Both the position numbers and the translations under genes were made by a program. From positions 5,711,836 to 5,775,835 of the forward strand of contig NC_052505.1 in the NCBI RefSeq assembly GCF_014356525.2: DNA of 64,000 nucleotides, in the 5' to 3' direction. This stretch comes from Nilaparvata lugens (Eukaryota > Arthropoda > Insecta > Hemiptera > Delphacidae). Below, piece after piece: positions 38,101-50,693 of the stretch. The notes under the pieces were generated by a model. That model did no database searches, was not told the DNA's origin, and saw nothing but the letters and a program-made list of their open reading frames with translations. Position 1 is the stretch's first letter. Every line of letters begins with the position of its first letter.

Positions 38101-41100
38101 CTATAGTATCAATATTTCAATATTGATTATCGATATTTTAGTATCAAATATTGATTATCGATATTTTAGTATCAAATATCGATAGTACCTAAAGTGAAGT
38201 GTCCCCAAATAAGCAGCTTCGTGGTTTTCAAAGTGTGATAATTATTTGTTGTACTCACCCGTACAACTCCGTCACTAGACCCTGTCATAATGACATTCTG
38301 CGCGTCCCACTCTCTGCACTGCGAGAAGCCCACACAGAGTATCTGCTGCATGCGATCAGCCCGGCCCACACACGTGTTCACACAGGCCAGCTCGTCACCA
38401 TTGATGCTCCACACGTGCAGCCAAGTGCCCGCACATGTCGCTATGTCCCCCTAAAACACACACACAATCAATCAAAGTCATTGTAATCGTGACAAAAAAT
38501 TACCTAATTGATAAAATGTATTAGGTGGGTCGTCCACTAGCATCGTCCGAACTAGCATCGGCCGAAAACTACCGAACGATCCCCCAACAAAGAAAGGAAT
38601 AGATCATCGTCCATTGCAACATATTCATACGGCCGTGCACAGCCGTCTCCGGCCGATCAATTTTTCTATCCGAATTGAATGGGATTTTCAGGCTTATCCG
38701 GCCGAACTAACTAGTCGAGTTGAGTCAACAACTAGTGTTCCTAACTCACAATTGTCTTGTTTGTTTTTGTTTTTTGAAGTTGTTCTGTTTTATAAAGACA
38801 ATAATTTCATAATGAATTTTCATAATTAAGATAAGATATTTTGTTATCAATTCTACATTGTTAAAAGACGATCTCGCAACAGAGAAAAGCGGAAAAGAGA
38901 TAGCGCTATCTTCTTTGTTGCATGATAGACAAGCATAGCAACACTATTGTCAATCGTATACTGCCATTATAACGTGGACCTCACTATAGATGCATATACT
39001 CACCGTCAGATCGTTAACGGCTACAGCAGCGATAGGTGCATTGTGGCCTTGCAGCTGCCTCACGAATATCTTTCGCGATAGATCCCAGACTATGGCGGTC
39101 ATATCCCTGGATCCCGAAACGATGACATTGTAGGCCGGGCTGGCTGCCAGGCAGGTGACCGCATCGCTGTGTCCATACAGACACTGCACGACTTGCAACT
39201 GACGTCTCGAGTACTCCCACAGCGTTACAACCTGTTCAACATAATTATTGATTCATTGACTCTTCATCACAAATAACAATGTATTGCCAAGTCTTGCAAG
39301 ACACATTGCATACTAACACTACTTTATAATGGAAGCAGATAATAGTATATTTCGCACCTAGGGTCGAAAATGTACGTTTTCCGGCTCGAGATCGCGGTTT
39401 TCAAGTTCGAGACGAAGTCGAGAACTTGAAGCGTTCGAGAGCCGGAAAAACATTTTTGCCCGTGTTGCGAACGCTATTTTTCGCCACACCAAAAAAAACT
39501 TCCCAATATATAAGAAATTGAAAAATAAATAAAATTCAAACAGCCTATTTTGATAGTTTGAATCTTGGTAAAACTTACCAACTTTTACAACTACTGCTAA
39601 CTAATTACAATACCCTCACTGCTAATTAATTTCAATATTACTAATTAATAATTTACAATAGTGACCATATTTTTATACTATTAATATTTCGAATAATTGT
39701 TTGAATTTTTATAGCTCGCGCTTTGCGCCCGGTGCAATATCTCATGGATAGATGGATGAATAGAATTTTTATTACTATTTTGAAATAATGTGAAAAATTA
39801 AATATAATTGCATATTTCACAGTTTTGTCTCAAAATATATCAAAAAAATTTATTGAAATTTAAATTACGGTAACTAATATAAAAAATAGCTAATAAAAGT
39901 CGAAATTCATCGACAAAAAAAAATGTCATTGACCGAGATTCGAACCTAGATCATGTTTGTTATTCACTGAGCTTTGAGGTTTGATGTATTACGCCTTTAC
40001 GCTCTCGGCCATTCCGTATTGTTGAACGAGGGGGCCTGACTGAAACACTTAGCCGGTTTGCCGGCATTTCCACAACAAAATATTGCTCTGAAAATAGTTA
40101 AATCATAGAGAAAACATTCGAAGATTCAATCTTGAGTGGGCCTAATGTTTTATTGAATAAAAATTATCTAAAAGTTTTAATAATGAATTACAGAAAAATT
40201 ACTAGGAATTTTTCAGTCAAGAATGAGTTTTACCAGTAGGGTTACCTTAAACTTCAGATCTCTGCTGTATTTTCTTATTACCGTATTATTGTTGATTGTA
40301 TTGCATTAAGAAGTGGAATTCGACAATAAAAAAGAAACAATTATTACTCTACCTCACTTTTAAATATTGATACAATTATTGTACTTTGATTTCAAATTCG
40401 ATTCTTCACTTTTAAATACTTGCGATACGTACCTTTCTGACAATGGACAATGCAACCAACATTAAGTATATTGTTGAGGCTATGGAGATATCATCGTATT
40501 CTATTGTTTGATATCAAAAACACAATAACAAATATTAAATTATGAAACAGTAATTTATAAAATATATTATAGACATAATACCGCGATTCACGATACATAA
40601 TTATATAGATTATTACAGTCGTTATGAGATTATCTCTCTATGATTTTTGTGAGATCGGACACGATAAGCTGTTATTCAAGGTCATTTTACAGCCCTAGGG
40701 CCGTAAAGTTTTACCGGCCTGGTCGGAAAACAATCACTTTCGGCCTCCATATGACGCACGTAAACCAGCTCATTACATCCAAGTGTGGCGAAAACAATTT
40801 TACGTATTCAGCGGGGTGTGGCTGGCTATAGCCCCCCTTGTGTATTCATTTTACACTAGATAAAATGGGTGATTTGTTTTGTTCGGTTGCCGAATGTGTT
40901 TGTCAAATTGGGCCATCGAATAATTTATTCATAGCATTTTACTGTTAAAAAAGGTTGTATAAAGTTTATTTTCAATACATTTTGTTACGTTTTTACTGCT
41001 TTTTGAAATATTCAACTTATTTCTTTGTTTTGAACTGTTACCCTTGAAATTCAGGATAAGAGTAAACCAGCTAAAACTTACACAATACTTCTGCTTTAGA

Positions 41101-44100
41101 CCTTTTATAATAAGGAATAATAAGTAATGCATTAATGCATTATAGAAACTTATTATAAGGTAGAATAACTAAAAATGTACATACAGGTTTATTTTTATAA
41201 CTTAATCATTTGCGAAAAAGTAATATCAGTACTAAAAGTTTTTCCGTACATAAAATAAAAAGGTAATAGCTTTCAACGTTCAAATTCTTTTGGTCAAAGG
41301 GTCATTCTAATGGCTTCAAAATCCTTTCATTTTTAGTCAATATTCTTGAGGCAAACCACAGTTTTTTGCCTCTAAACACTGGTCGATAATAAAGAGTTAA
41401 AAACGGCCAAAAAATTGTCATTTTATACTTAAATTTTGACAATTCCCCGGACCCATGCCGGGGGTATTGCCGGCCTTGCTGGGGGGTATTCCTTGCCCCC
41501 CCGGTGTTTCCACACCCCCCCCCAAACGCCTAGTCACTCCTTTGGCCTATCCTGGATCCGCTACTGTTCAGAACAGATAATAGATTATTAAATTACTTCC
41601 AGATACAGATACTGTATAAAAACAGTTTAACCATTAGAACTATTTCGCACCGTCGCCGCCGCCATTGAAATTCCATCTGTTTCAATTTTATAATGGGGCT
41701 CAAGTGAGATTAGAATAGAATGACATTTTTATTCGATGACATGGCGAAGTTTGGACAATAATGTCCACTCTATCACTTCAACACTTGAGATTATAGCCTG
41801 GTTTTCATTAGTAGAGTTAGTGTGGTAGAGTTACCTGGGCAAGTACTAACTATCTTGTGAACCCTTGTAAAAGAAATATTAAGCTATTCCCATACTAATG
41901 GCTTACTCTGAATGCAACGTTTGATAATTGTAATGTTTCCATAATTTTCAACAATTTTGTATAAGGATGGAAATTGAAAATTAATAAAAATAGACTGACC
42001 GAGCTGGTGTCGGCGGTGACAATAGTCTTGGCGGAGGGACAGACGCAGGCGACAATCTCGCCGCAGCCCTGCATTACGACCTCGCTGACCAGATGCGATT
42101 TGTCGTTGTCATACCCTGACAGCCGCAGACTGTGGTCGGCAAAGCCCCACGATATGTACTTGGTGTAGGAGGGTGGAACCAGCGCCTTGTTCTGCTCCAC
42201 TGCCAGCACGCTCTTGTCCGATTGCAGGATCTGGCCCACGGCTCCTTTCAGCTCTAGAACAGATACCATTTTCATTAAGACTACAGTACGCATCCCGTAG
42301 CTTTGAAACGGCATTTAGTGACAAGAGGATACAGAGTCGGCGCAAAGTTTTTTAAAGAAAGGTTACCATGTGATTATTTTAAACTAATATCATAGAGAAA
42401 CAATAGCGTAAGTAGATATCCCATGGTATAGGGCGTTTATGTCGCAACTTTTACTGTTATCTGAAGCCGATTACTGTCGACTATTGTCGATTTTTACTGT
42501 TTTGACGGGTAAGAGTGTATGAACGGCACAATATGAGAGACTACCAGCGTCATAAAGCTTCACGGGAAAGAACTACGTGGACTATCGGCTTGAGATAACA
42601 GTAAAAGTTGCGACATAAACGCCCTATACCATGGGATATCTACTTATGCTATTGTTTCTCTATGCTGATATCTACTATAATATGTGGAAGGCAAACCTTT
42701 TATAGGTTGAAGAGATGGCTTGAGGTTGTCCAAATTGTGGTAGAAAAGCCTCTCGGATGAGTTGAGCGTGCTGTTAATCGGTGTTGGGTCCAGAACAGAG
42801 CCTTTGTGATTCAATTTCTTCGCAGGGTGTGCCTTCTTGAATAACTGCTTTGGAATTTGCCCAAAATTGTTGATAAATCCTATGGTGGCATTCTTCTTTA
42901 GTGGATCATCAATGCTGAAACAATCGTTTGATAGAATCAAAGACTAATTATTATTAAACGAAAATCCGAATTGTATGCTGTAATTCACCCCCGAAGAATA
43001 TCTGCTACTGCAAATATCGACAACAGGGTACACAGCTAGATGGAAATTCGATGAGGGCTACTATTCAAAAATTATTTGTCAGCCCGAGAATCGAACCCAG
43101 TACCTCCTAATTGCCGGTCAGGAATGACTTACCCTTACACCAAACAGACAATCTCTGGATAGCAGCGCTCATTTTATACGAAGCCATAGCGGCCAGCCAG
43201 TCCAGATGGAAATAAATTGTAAGTTGCATTTGTTCAAATGCTAATAAATTAATGAATAATTAATAATATTTACTATTAATAATTGATTATATTTCCATCT
43301 GTAGAATCAAAGACATTGAAAACTATGTTCAGTTGAACAAAAACTGCGACAACATTAGAATAACCTTGGCATTCTAAATAAAAACTGAAAATCTAACTAA
43401 TATCATACATAAAAGATAGCATGAGAAGATATCCCATGGTATAGATAGTTTATTTTCCCAATTTCAAACCGAGTTTTTGTTATGGTAATTCAAAGTGATT
43501 ATGTACTATCGAAAACTGTCTATTATTACTATTTTGGCCAGGTGAAAGTGTAAGAGCGGCACAGTATGAGAGACTACCAGCGTCACATAGCTTCACCAAA
43601 AAGACCTACTAAGACTTAGATCGGCTTGATCTAACAGTGAAATTTGGAACATAAATGCCCTATTTAAGGGATATTTTCTTATGCTATATTTTCTCTATGA
43701 TAGTTATCTCATTTATTCATAATATCTTTTATATCATACGGTTATTATAATCCGTTTAGTCAATGTATTCAATTTTTTCTCACTGCTGATCATTCGTCAC
43801 ATAATATTAATAGTTGGATGTTATTAATTGAATAGACTGCTTATGTACTCATTTGTAAATGTCAAAATTTCCCTCATAGAGAAGAGTTATACAATAATTG
43901 TTTTACTCTTTTGACCATTGGTCACATAATATTAAAAGTTGGATATTATTAATTAATTGAATAGACTGCTTATATACTCATTTGTAAATGTCAAAATTTC
44001 CCTCATAGAGAAGAGTTATACAATAATTGTTTTACTCTTTTGATCATTGGTCACATAATATTAAGTTGGATATTATTAATTAATTGAATAGACTGTTTAT

Positions 44101-47100
44101 GTACTCACTTGTAGACGTCAACATTTCCCTCATAGAGAAGAATTATAAAAAGTTGTTTTTTCTCTTTTGATCATTTGTCACATAATAATAATAGTTTGAT
44201 AATATTAATGAATTGCTTGTGAAACATAGGTACTCACTTGTAAATGTCAAAATTTCTTTCATAGAAAAGAGTTATCCATTTTTTCTCTCTGTTGATAATT
44301 TGTCACATAATAATAAATATAACTGTATGATAATTATTCAAATATACAATGAAAGCTATATAAATAAAACTAAGACCTTCTTCTACTGCAAATATTCACC
44401 GAATAACTAAATAGCTGATGGAAATTTGAATAATGAAACTGTCAAATATTGTGTGACAAACGATCAGTTTCATTCTTCAAATTTCCTACTGATATTTAAT
44501 TCTTCAATATGTGCAGTAGCAGAGGTCCTTAGTTCTATGAAAATAGATTTCATTGGATATTTGAAATAATTATTACACAATAATTATATTCCAGCAGTTG
44601 ATTAACTGCAATTTCTAATAAATCCCCCATCTTTAATAAAAGTGATGACAATCCGCCAGCTGTATGTATTGAACGTCTTTAAATACTTTCAGAGTAACAA
44701 AAATATATTTTTTTAAATAAATAATGAACATCAACGAACCAGATACAATATAAATAAATATAAATGTTATGACTCAGATCTGACAATCATCCGTAAGCAG
44801 CTTATTTATATAGCACCAAAAATAATCAATAAATTACCTTCAGATCTCATTGAATTTCCAAAACTGTATAATTTGTATCAAAACTGTCCCTAATAACATA
44901 AGAGATTGGATTTGCCAGAATTTTTATTTTTATTTGAATATTTTGTGATTTTTTTCGTATAGGAATTGCGATTTGCCAAGATTTTTTTTTCAATTTGAGT
45001 ATTTTGTGTTTTTTTTTCGTATAAGTATTACGATTTGCCAGAATTTTTATTCCAATTTGAATATTTTGTTATTTTTTTCGTATGGGAGTTACGATTTGCC
45101 AGAATTTTTTATTTTCAATTTAAATATTTTGTGAATTTTTTTGTTTTTATAAGAATATTATGATTTTCCCTCTTCCCATTTACCATGAAATGTGTTCTAT
45201 ATACCCTGTTTACATTGTATTTATGGATCACTATATCTATGAATAAGAGAGTACCATAGTTATATAGTATATTAAGATACTCGAGAGAATTTTTTAATTT
45301 TTTTGTTGTGAATTTTGTTTCGATTCTTCGTTTACTATTCTGTAAAAATATTTGCTTCTGTGCTAAATCAATTTAAATCAGGTTAAGCGTATTATAATTT
45401 CATCTCCTACTACCACTGGCGAACAAGAGTCATCTTTATGCCAGTGTTTTTTTCACTTACCGTTTATTATTATTACACTTTGGTTGGATTGTATTGTCAT
45501 GTTGAGCTTTGTTTGATTCATGTATATGTATTTATGAGTGTGGAATGAATAAATTTGAAATTTGAAATAGGCTACTAGTAGTTCTGTGAACAGTAGACCT
45601 CGCGCAGTTATAAAGCACAGCCTCCTCTGTCCATACTGTCCATCAGAGTAAATTCTGTCCTGTCCTGTCGTGTCGGCAAGAAATCGGCGTGAAACGACTA
45701 ATGGCTGTTGAGGTTGGTGTATCAAAAATGCTAACATCAAAAGCTAATCTCCTTCAAGACATTCTGGCAAAAGGTCAGCCCGAGTTGAATCAGAGAAAAT
45801 ACTATGTTATTTTCAGTGATTAGATGCGTCATTGCATGCAATTAATAGTTCACACGACAGCTGATTTTTTACCAAGTTACATTGAGATATTAATTGCGTC
45901 ATTGCATGCAATTAATAATCCACTCAACAGCTGATTTATGATGAATAACTCTATAGTCTAATTTTTACGGTGATATTGGCGTTCGAAGGAGAATCCTTTT
46001 CCTTTTGTATTTCTTTAAAATGCAAAATTTCAAAAAACCTTATACATACGTCGACTCGAAATTCGAAAGCAAAATTTCAAAAAACCTTAGCCTATATTAT
46101 TATACGTCGACGCGAAATTCAAAAAGGAACATTCAGAGAAAATACTATGTTATTATCAGTGATTAGATGCGTCATTGCATGCAATTAATAGTCCACACGA
46201 CAGCTGATATTTTTACTAAGTTACATTGAGATATTAATTGCATGCAATTAATAATCCACTCGACAGCTGATTTATGATGAATAACTATATAGTATGATTT
46301 TTACGGTGATATTGGCGTTCGGAGAAACCTTTTCTTTTGTATTTCCTTGAAATGCAAAATTTCAAAAAAACTTTATATATACGTCGACGCGAAATTCAAA
46401 ATTAAAAAAATCTTATATTTTTACTAAGTTACATTGAAATATTAATTGCATGCAAATAATAATCCACTCGACAGCTAATTTATGATGAATAACTCTAATT
46501 ACGGTGATATTGGCGTTTGATGGAGAATCCTTTTCCTTTTGTATTTCTTTAAAATGCAAAATTTCAAAAACCTCATACATACATCGACTCGAAATTCGAA
46601 ATGCGAAATTTCAAAAAACCTTAGCCTATATATATACGTCGACGCGAAATTCAAAAAGGAACATACCTGTCAAATTTCATGGGAATCTATTGTCGTGTTT
46701 CGCCGTAAATGCGGAACATAAATATAAACATACACAGAAATGCAAAACCGTTGACTTGAATTTTAGACCTCACTTCGCTCGGTCAATTAATGAATTGCTG
46801 TTGTACTCACTTATAGATGTCGACATTTCCTTCATAGAAAAGATGATGGAACACATTAGTGGCATCGACAGCAGCTGGTCCCTGCTGTTTGCAGCCGAAT
46901 ATGAGATCGATCCACTGATGGAGATGTTGCGACACATAGTCACACTCCAACGCCTGACGGTGCACTCTGATGAACTCGCGCGGGTCCCCTTTCGCCCAGG
47001 GCGGCATCACAACATCACCCAGCTGCACTCCGTTCTGCTTGCAGCCCAGGTCAAAGTTGTTCGAATTACACAGAAACTCCGGCAAATAGAAGAACTCCGG

Positions 47101-50100
47101 AATCAACTCCTTGACGTCCGCCATGTTGTGTCGTGAGGCCGACAACCATGCTTCACGAATGCTGTTGAACATCCTGTCGGCCAGGTCGAAGTGACCCCCT
47201 TGTAGCCTCAGGAAATGCTGAGTGAACGGCTCCATTCGCACCAGGTAGGAACAAACTATCATAGCAGACGAGTAATGTGTGCCATAGTGGTAGGGTGGTG
47301 TCTCGCCATGTGGGTCATCCCATTCCTTGAATCGCTTCCTGAATTGGTCCAGTCTGTCAGCACTTTGTGCGCCCATCGGCTTCGAAAAGTCCCTGAACGT
47401 TTTAGGGTTGGTGAAGTCGAGTTGCTCCGAGTCGTAATCGGCAAGAATCCATGGGAACACGGGATACTGCATGAGATCGTTGTAGCTACGGGCGGCGAGT
47501 GTGTTCAAATGCATCAGGTACTGAAAGTTGGATATTTCTCCCCTCACCCATCTCTGAGTAACCGAGGTCTCCCCCATCAGATTCGACAACAAACCAGCTC
47601 CCTGCTCCACGTTGGCTGTCCGCTTTTGTCCAGCCACTGACTGCAGAGCACTGTCCGCTATGTCATTCGTGAACAGACGGAATCTCTGATCAACCTTGTT
47701 CCTAACTTTACGAGGGAACGCCAGCAAATAATTCCTGCCATCCCCAGAGAACACTTCTAGAGCCATCGGTTGCAACAGGTACCTTCTCTTGAGAACTTCC
47801 CTGATATCCTCGTAGGCAAACTTGGAGCACTGTCTCTTAGTCTGTACCTGATTCGGACTGCCAGGACTTGGCAAAATTGGTTCGTGACAATCCGGCGGTA
47901 ACGACTCGATATCTCTGATTTCCCTAGATTTCAGCAGTGTGAACCCATCGACAACATAGAGATGTTCTTTCCCAAACAGCAACAGTCCTTCGGTTGTGTC
48001 CAAGCCTTGAATCCGAGCACACCTGAACATGTGACTTATCTTCTCATTCTCCTCCAACAATCTCAAGATCGAATGGGTATCAGGACACGACTCTTGGTCC
48101 TCAGTTGAGCCGCCCTCCCCTTCATTATCATCCCCTCCATCTTCAGGCTCAGAAATAGATCTTTTAACAGTCCTACGGAGCGTACAATTCATGCCTTGAA
48201 AGCCGGTTGGCTCATCAGATGCTATAGACTCTGATTCAGAGTTGAGATGACTAGTGGTTGAATTGTGGGAGGTGAGCTGCGCTTCCAGCACTGGATCTTT
48301 GTCTCGTTCGATGAGGCTTTGAGGTCTGTACTTGTGGTAGTACTCCTTGCTATCCCAACTGCTGGCTACTTTATACTTGAGTGCTTTGTTGTCTCCTGTG
48401 TCGAGTTCTGGTCTGTAAGGATAGTGAATGTAGAACATGTCATTACGCATCATCTTCTTCCTCATTCTGCAAGGTCCCTCAGTCATGTCCAGCATCCACT
48501 TGTCCAGTCTGCTTGGAATTGTCGGGCCCCACAGACCGCGCTCCCGGGTTAATTCGGTTTCCGTCTGGTACCAGTCTTCGAGGACATAGCGCTGCATATG
48601 CTGTTGACTCAGAGCGTACTGTTTACTATGCAAGTCTACTAGTTCCCTCACCAAGGCCACATGTGTCAGCGTCCAGGCATCGATATCAGTCATGGCTAGA
48701 TGCTGTCTGATCTTCAACGTTTCCTCTTTTTTCACTTTAGTTCGGCTGGCAAGTCTCGTCAATCCTCCGGTCACTTTCTGTATCTTGGACTGGATTTGGT
48801 TGTGGAGTTCCCACGGATTTCTGTAGCTGGCCTTCCTCTCCATATCAACATAATTCAACCATAACTTGTTTGCCGAGTCATACAGCTGTTCCCGAACTTG
48901 AGTGAGATCCGGTGCTTTGTTGTTGGGTGATGACAGGGTGATTTTGAAGACCTCTTCGATGGCAGGCTTTTTGCAAACATACAATTCGTCCCATACTCGT
49001 CTCGCAGCAATGGCCATCAAGTTCTGTCCTTCCCTGGAATTCAGCTCGACAGTTTCTTCTGCTGGATTGACATGCCAGGTGGTCTTCACGTTGGCATCTA
49101 GCATGATTTTCATGTCCGAGGTCAGCTGCAGGAGGCAGTAGGTAAGGCATCCAATGAAGTCCAGTTCGTGATTACCAGCTCCAAAAACAAGGCCCCTGTA
49201 ACAAATCGTTAATCACTAATTAAAAACTGGACATTTTTCAATGATATATAACTAACTATTAGGTAACCCGTACTCCGAAAGGGTTGTAACGTATCAAAAT
49301 CTGATGGGTAAATAAAATCCCTATTTGAAAGAAATTTATAGGTCTAAAGTGGAATAATAGTCTAGTATCGCCAAATGCGATAACGTTTTTAAAGATTACC
49401 ATAGTATTGTTTACCATAGTATAGCCATAGCATACATAACCAACAAAATTATGTTCAATAACCATTCGTGCAATGAATTTTTCTGTATAGAAAATTTGAG
49501 AGTAATGGAATGAAAGAAATTCACACTTTTCTAGACGGTTAGTTTGTAAAACAGCCTTTCTTCATTTACGCAGCTAGTGAACGACACATTTTGGTGTAAA
49601 TCAATTTTATAAGCGCCAAAAGCTTGAACCAACGATTTTGAAATGGCGTTCCATGGAAACATTTTGCACTAGTCACGTGATGGAACAATTTACGATTGGA
49701 ACTGGAACAATTCACTGTACACCAGAACTTTCACATTGTAAGAGTGTATTTCAAGAAAATTACATTGATGATTATTGTTTTGGAATGATAACAAATTTGA
49801 TTCGATTTTGGAGGAACTTCCGTCAGGGACTCCCCACCAATAACAGCCATACAAGTATTATTATAGATAAAAATATAAATCTGAGAACCCTTTTTAAATT
49901 ATTTCGTCACATGTTTGGCAAAAAATGGCATTAGTAGCCAAAACTTGTCGTGAAGAAATAATTTAAAAATCTGGTGTGGCGCACTCACACAACTTTCCTA
50001 GCCGTTATGAAAATTGATCACCTGACGCTAGTGTTCCCCCGCATCTCAAGTCTACTACTATTCAAAGATCTGAGCCAGCTGGTGAGCTGGTTGCCATCAG

Positions 50101-50649
50101 GACAATAACGCTATAGACACACGAGCTCTGCTATCTCTTCATAGTGAATGATTTAATAGAATCAACAGTTGTCAACAGTTTGCGATTGAAAAAATCACAT
50201 TTTCTCGAATTTCGAGCTTATTTTCAAATTTAGGTAAAAATGTTACTGAACTTTAATTGTAGAGATTTTCATGCTCAATCTTTTCCACTTGGAATTTTTT
50301 GTTTAAATTGTATTTGAAGCCTGATAATTGGGAATCTAAAGCAAACTTTGTCTAGATGGGGCGGAGCTCCTGAAATTTTTACAGATATGGGACTTATGGC
50401 AGTTGATAGAAATTATCAATAACTGATCGAGGTATGAATTTGATCAAAATCGTTGGAGCCGTTTTCGAGAAAATCGCAAAAAAACCCTGTTTTTGACAAC
50501 ATTTTCGCCATTTTAGCCGCCATCTTTAATTGAATTTGATCGAAATTGTTCGGGTCGGATCCTTATATTGTAAGGACCTTAATTTCCAAATTTCAAGTCA
50601 TTCCGTTAATTGGGAGATGAGATATCGTGTACACAGACGCACATACACT

Positions 50650-50693
<44 letters not shown>

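Noticed and set aside
39930..40018. Possible tRNA gene on the minus strand (GGCCGAGAGCG ... GGTTCGAATC)
   Set aside because: The boxes are about right for a serine or leucine tRNA, but acceptor stem and anticodon arm do not form convincingly, and it lies inside a family Q repeat.
41974..42355. Plus-strand ORFs over exon 5
   Set aside because: They are antisense of the WD40-coding exon 5, with no splice or family support.
46504..47136. A 210-codon plus-strand ORF
   Set aside because: It joins family B repeat sequence to the antisense of bchs exon 3. The real exon on the minus strand has family-wide conserved BEACH motifs, so this frame is a shadow.
47215..48710. Several plus-strand ORFs of 95-141 codons
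   Set aside because: All are antisense to exon 3, whose codon content leaves the opposite strand open.
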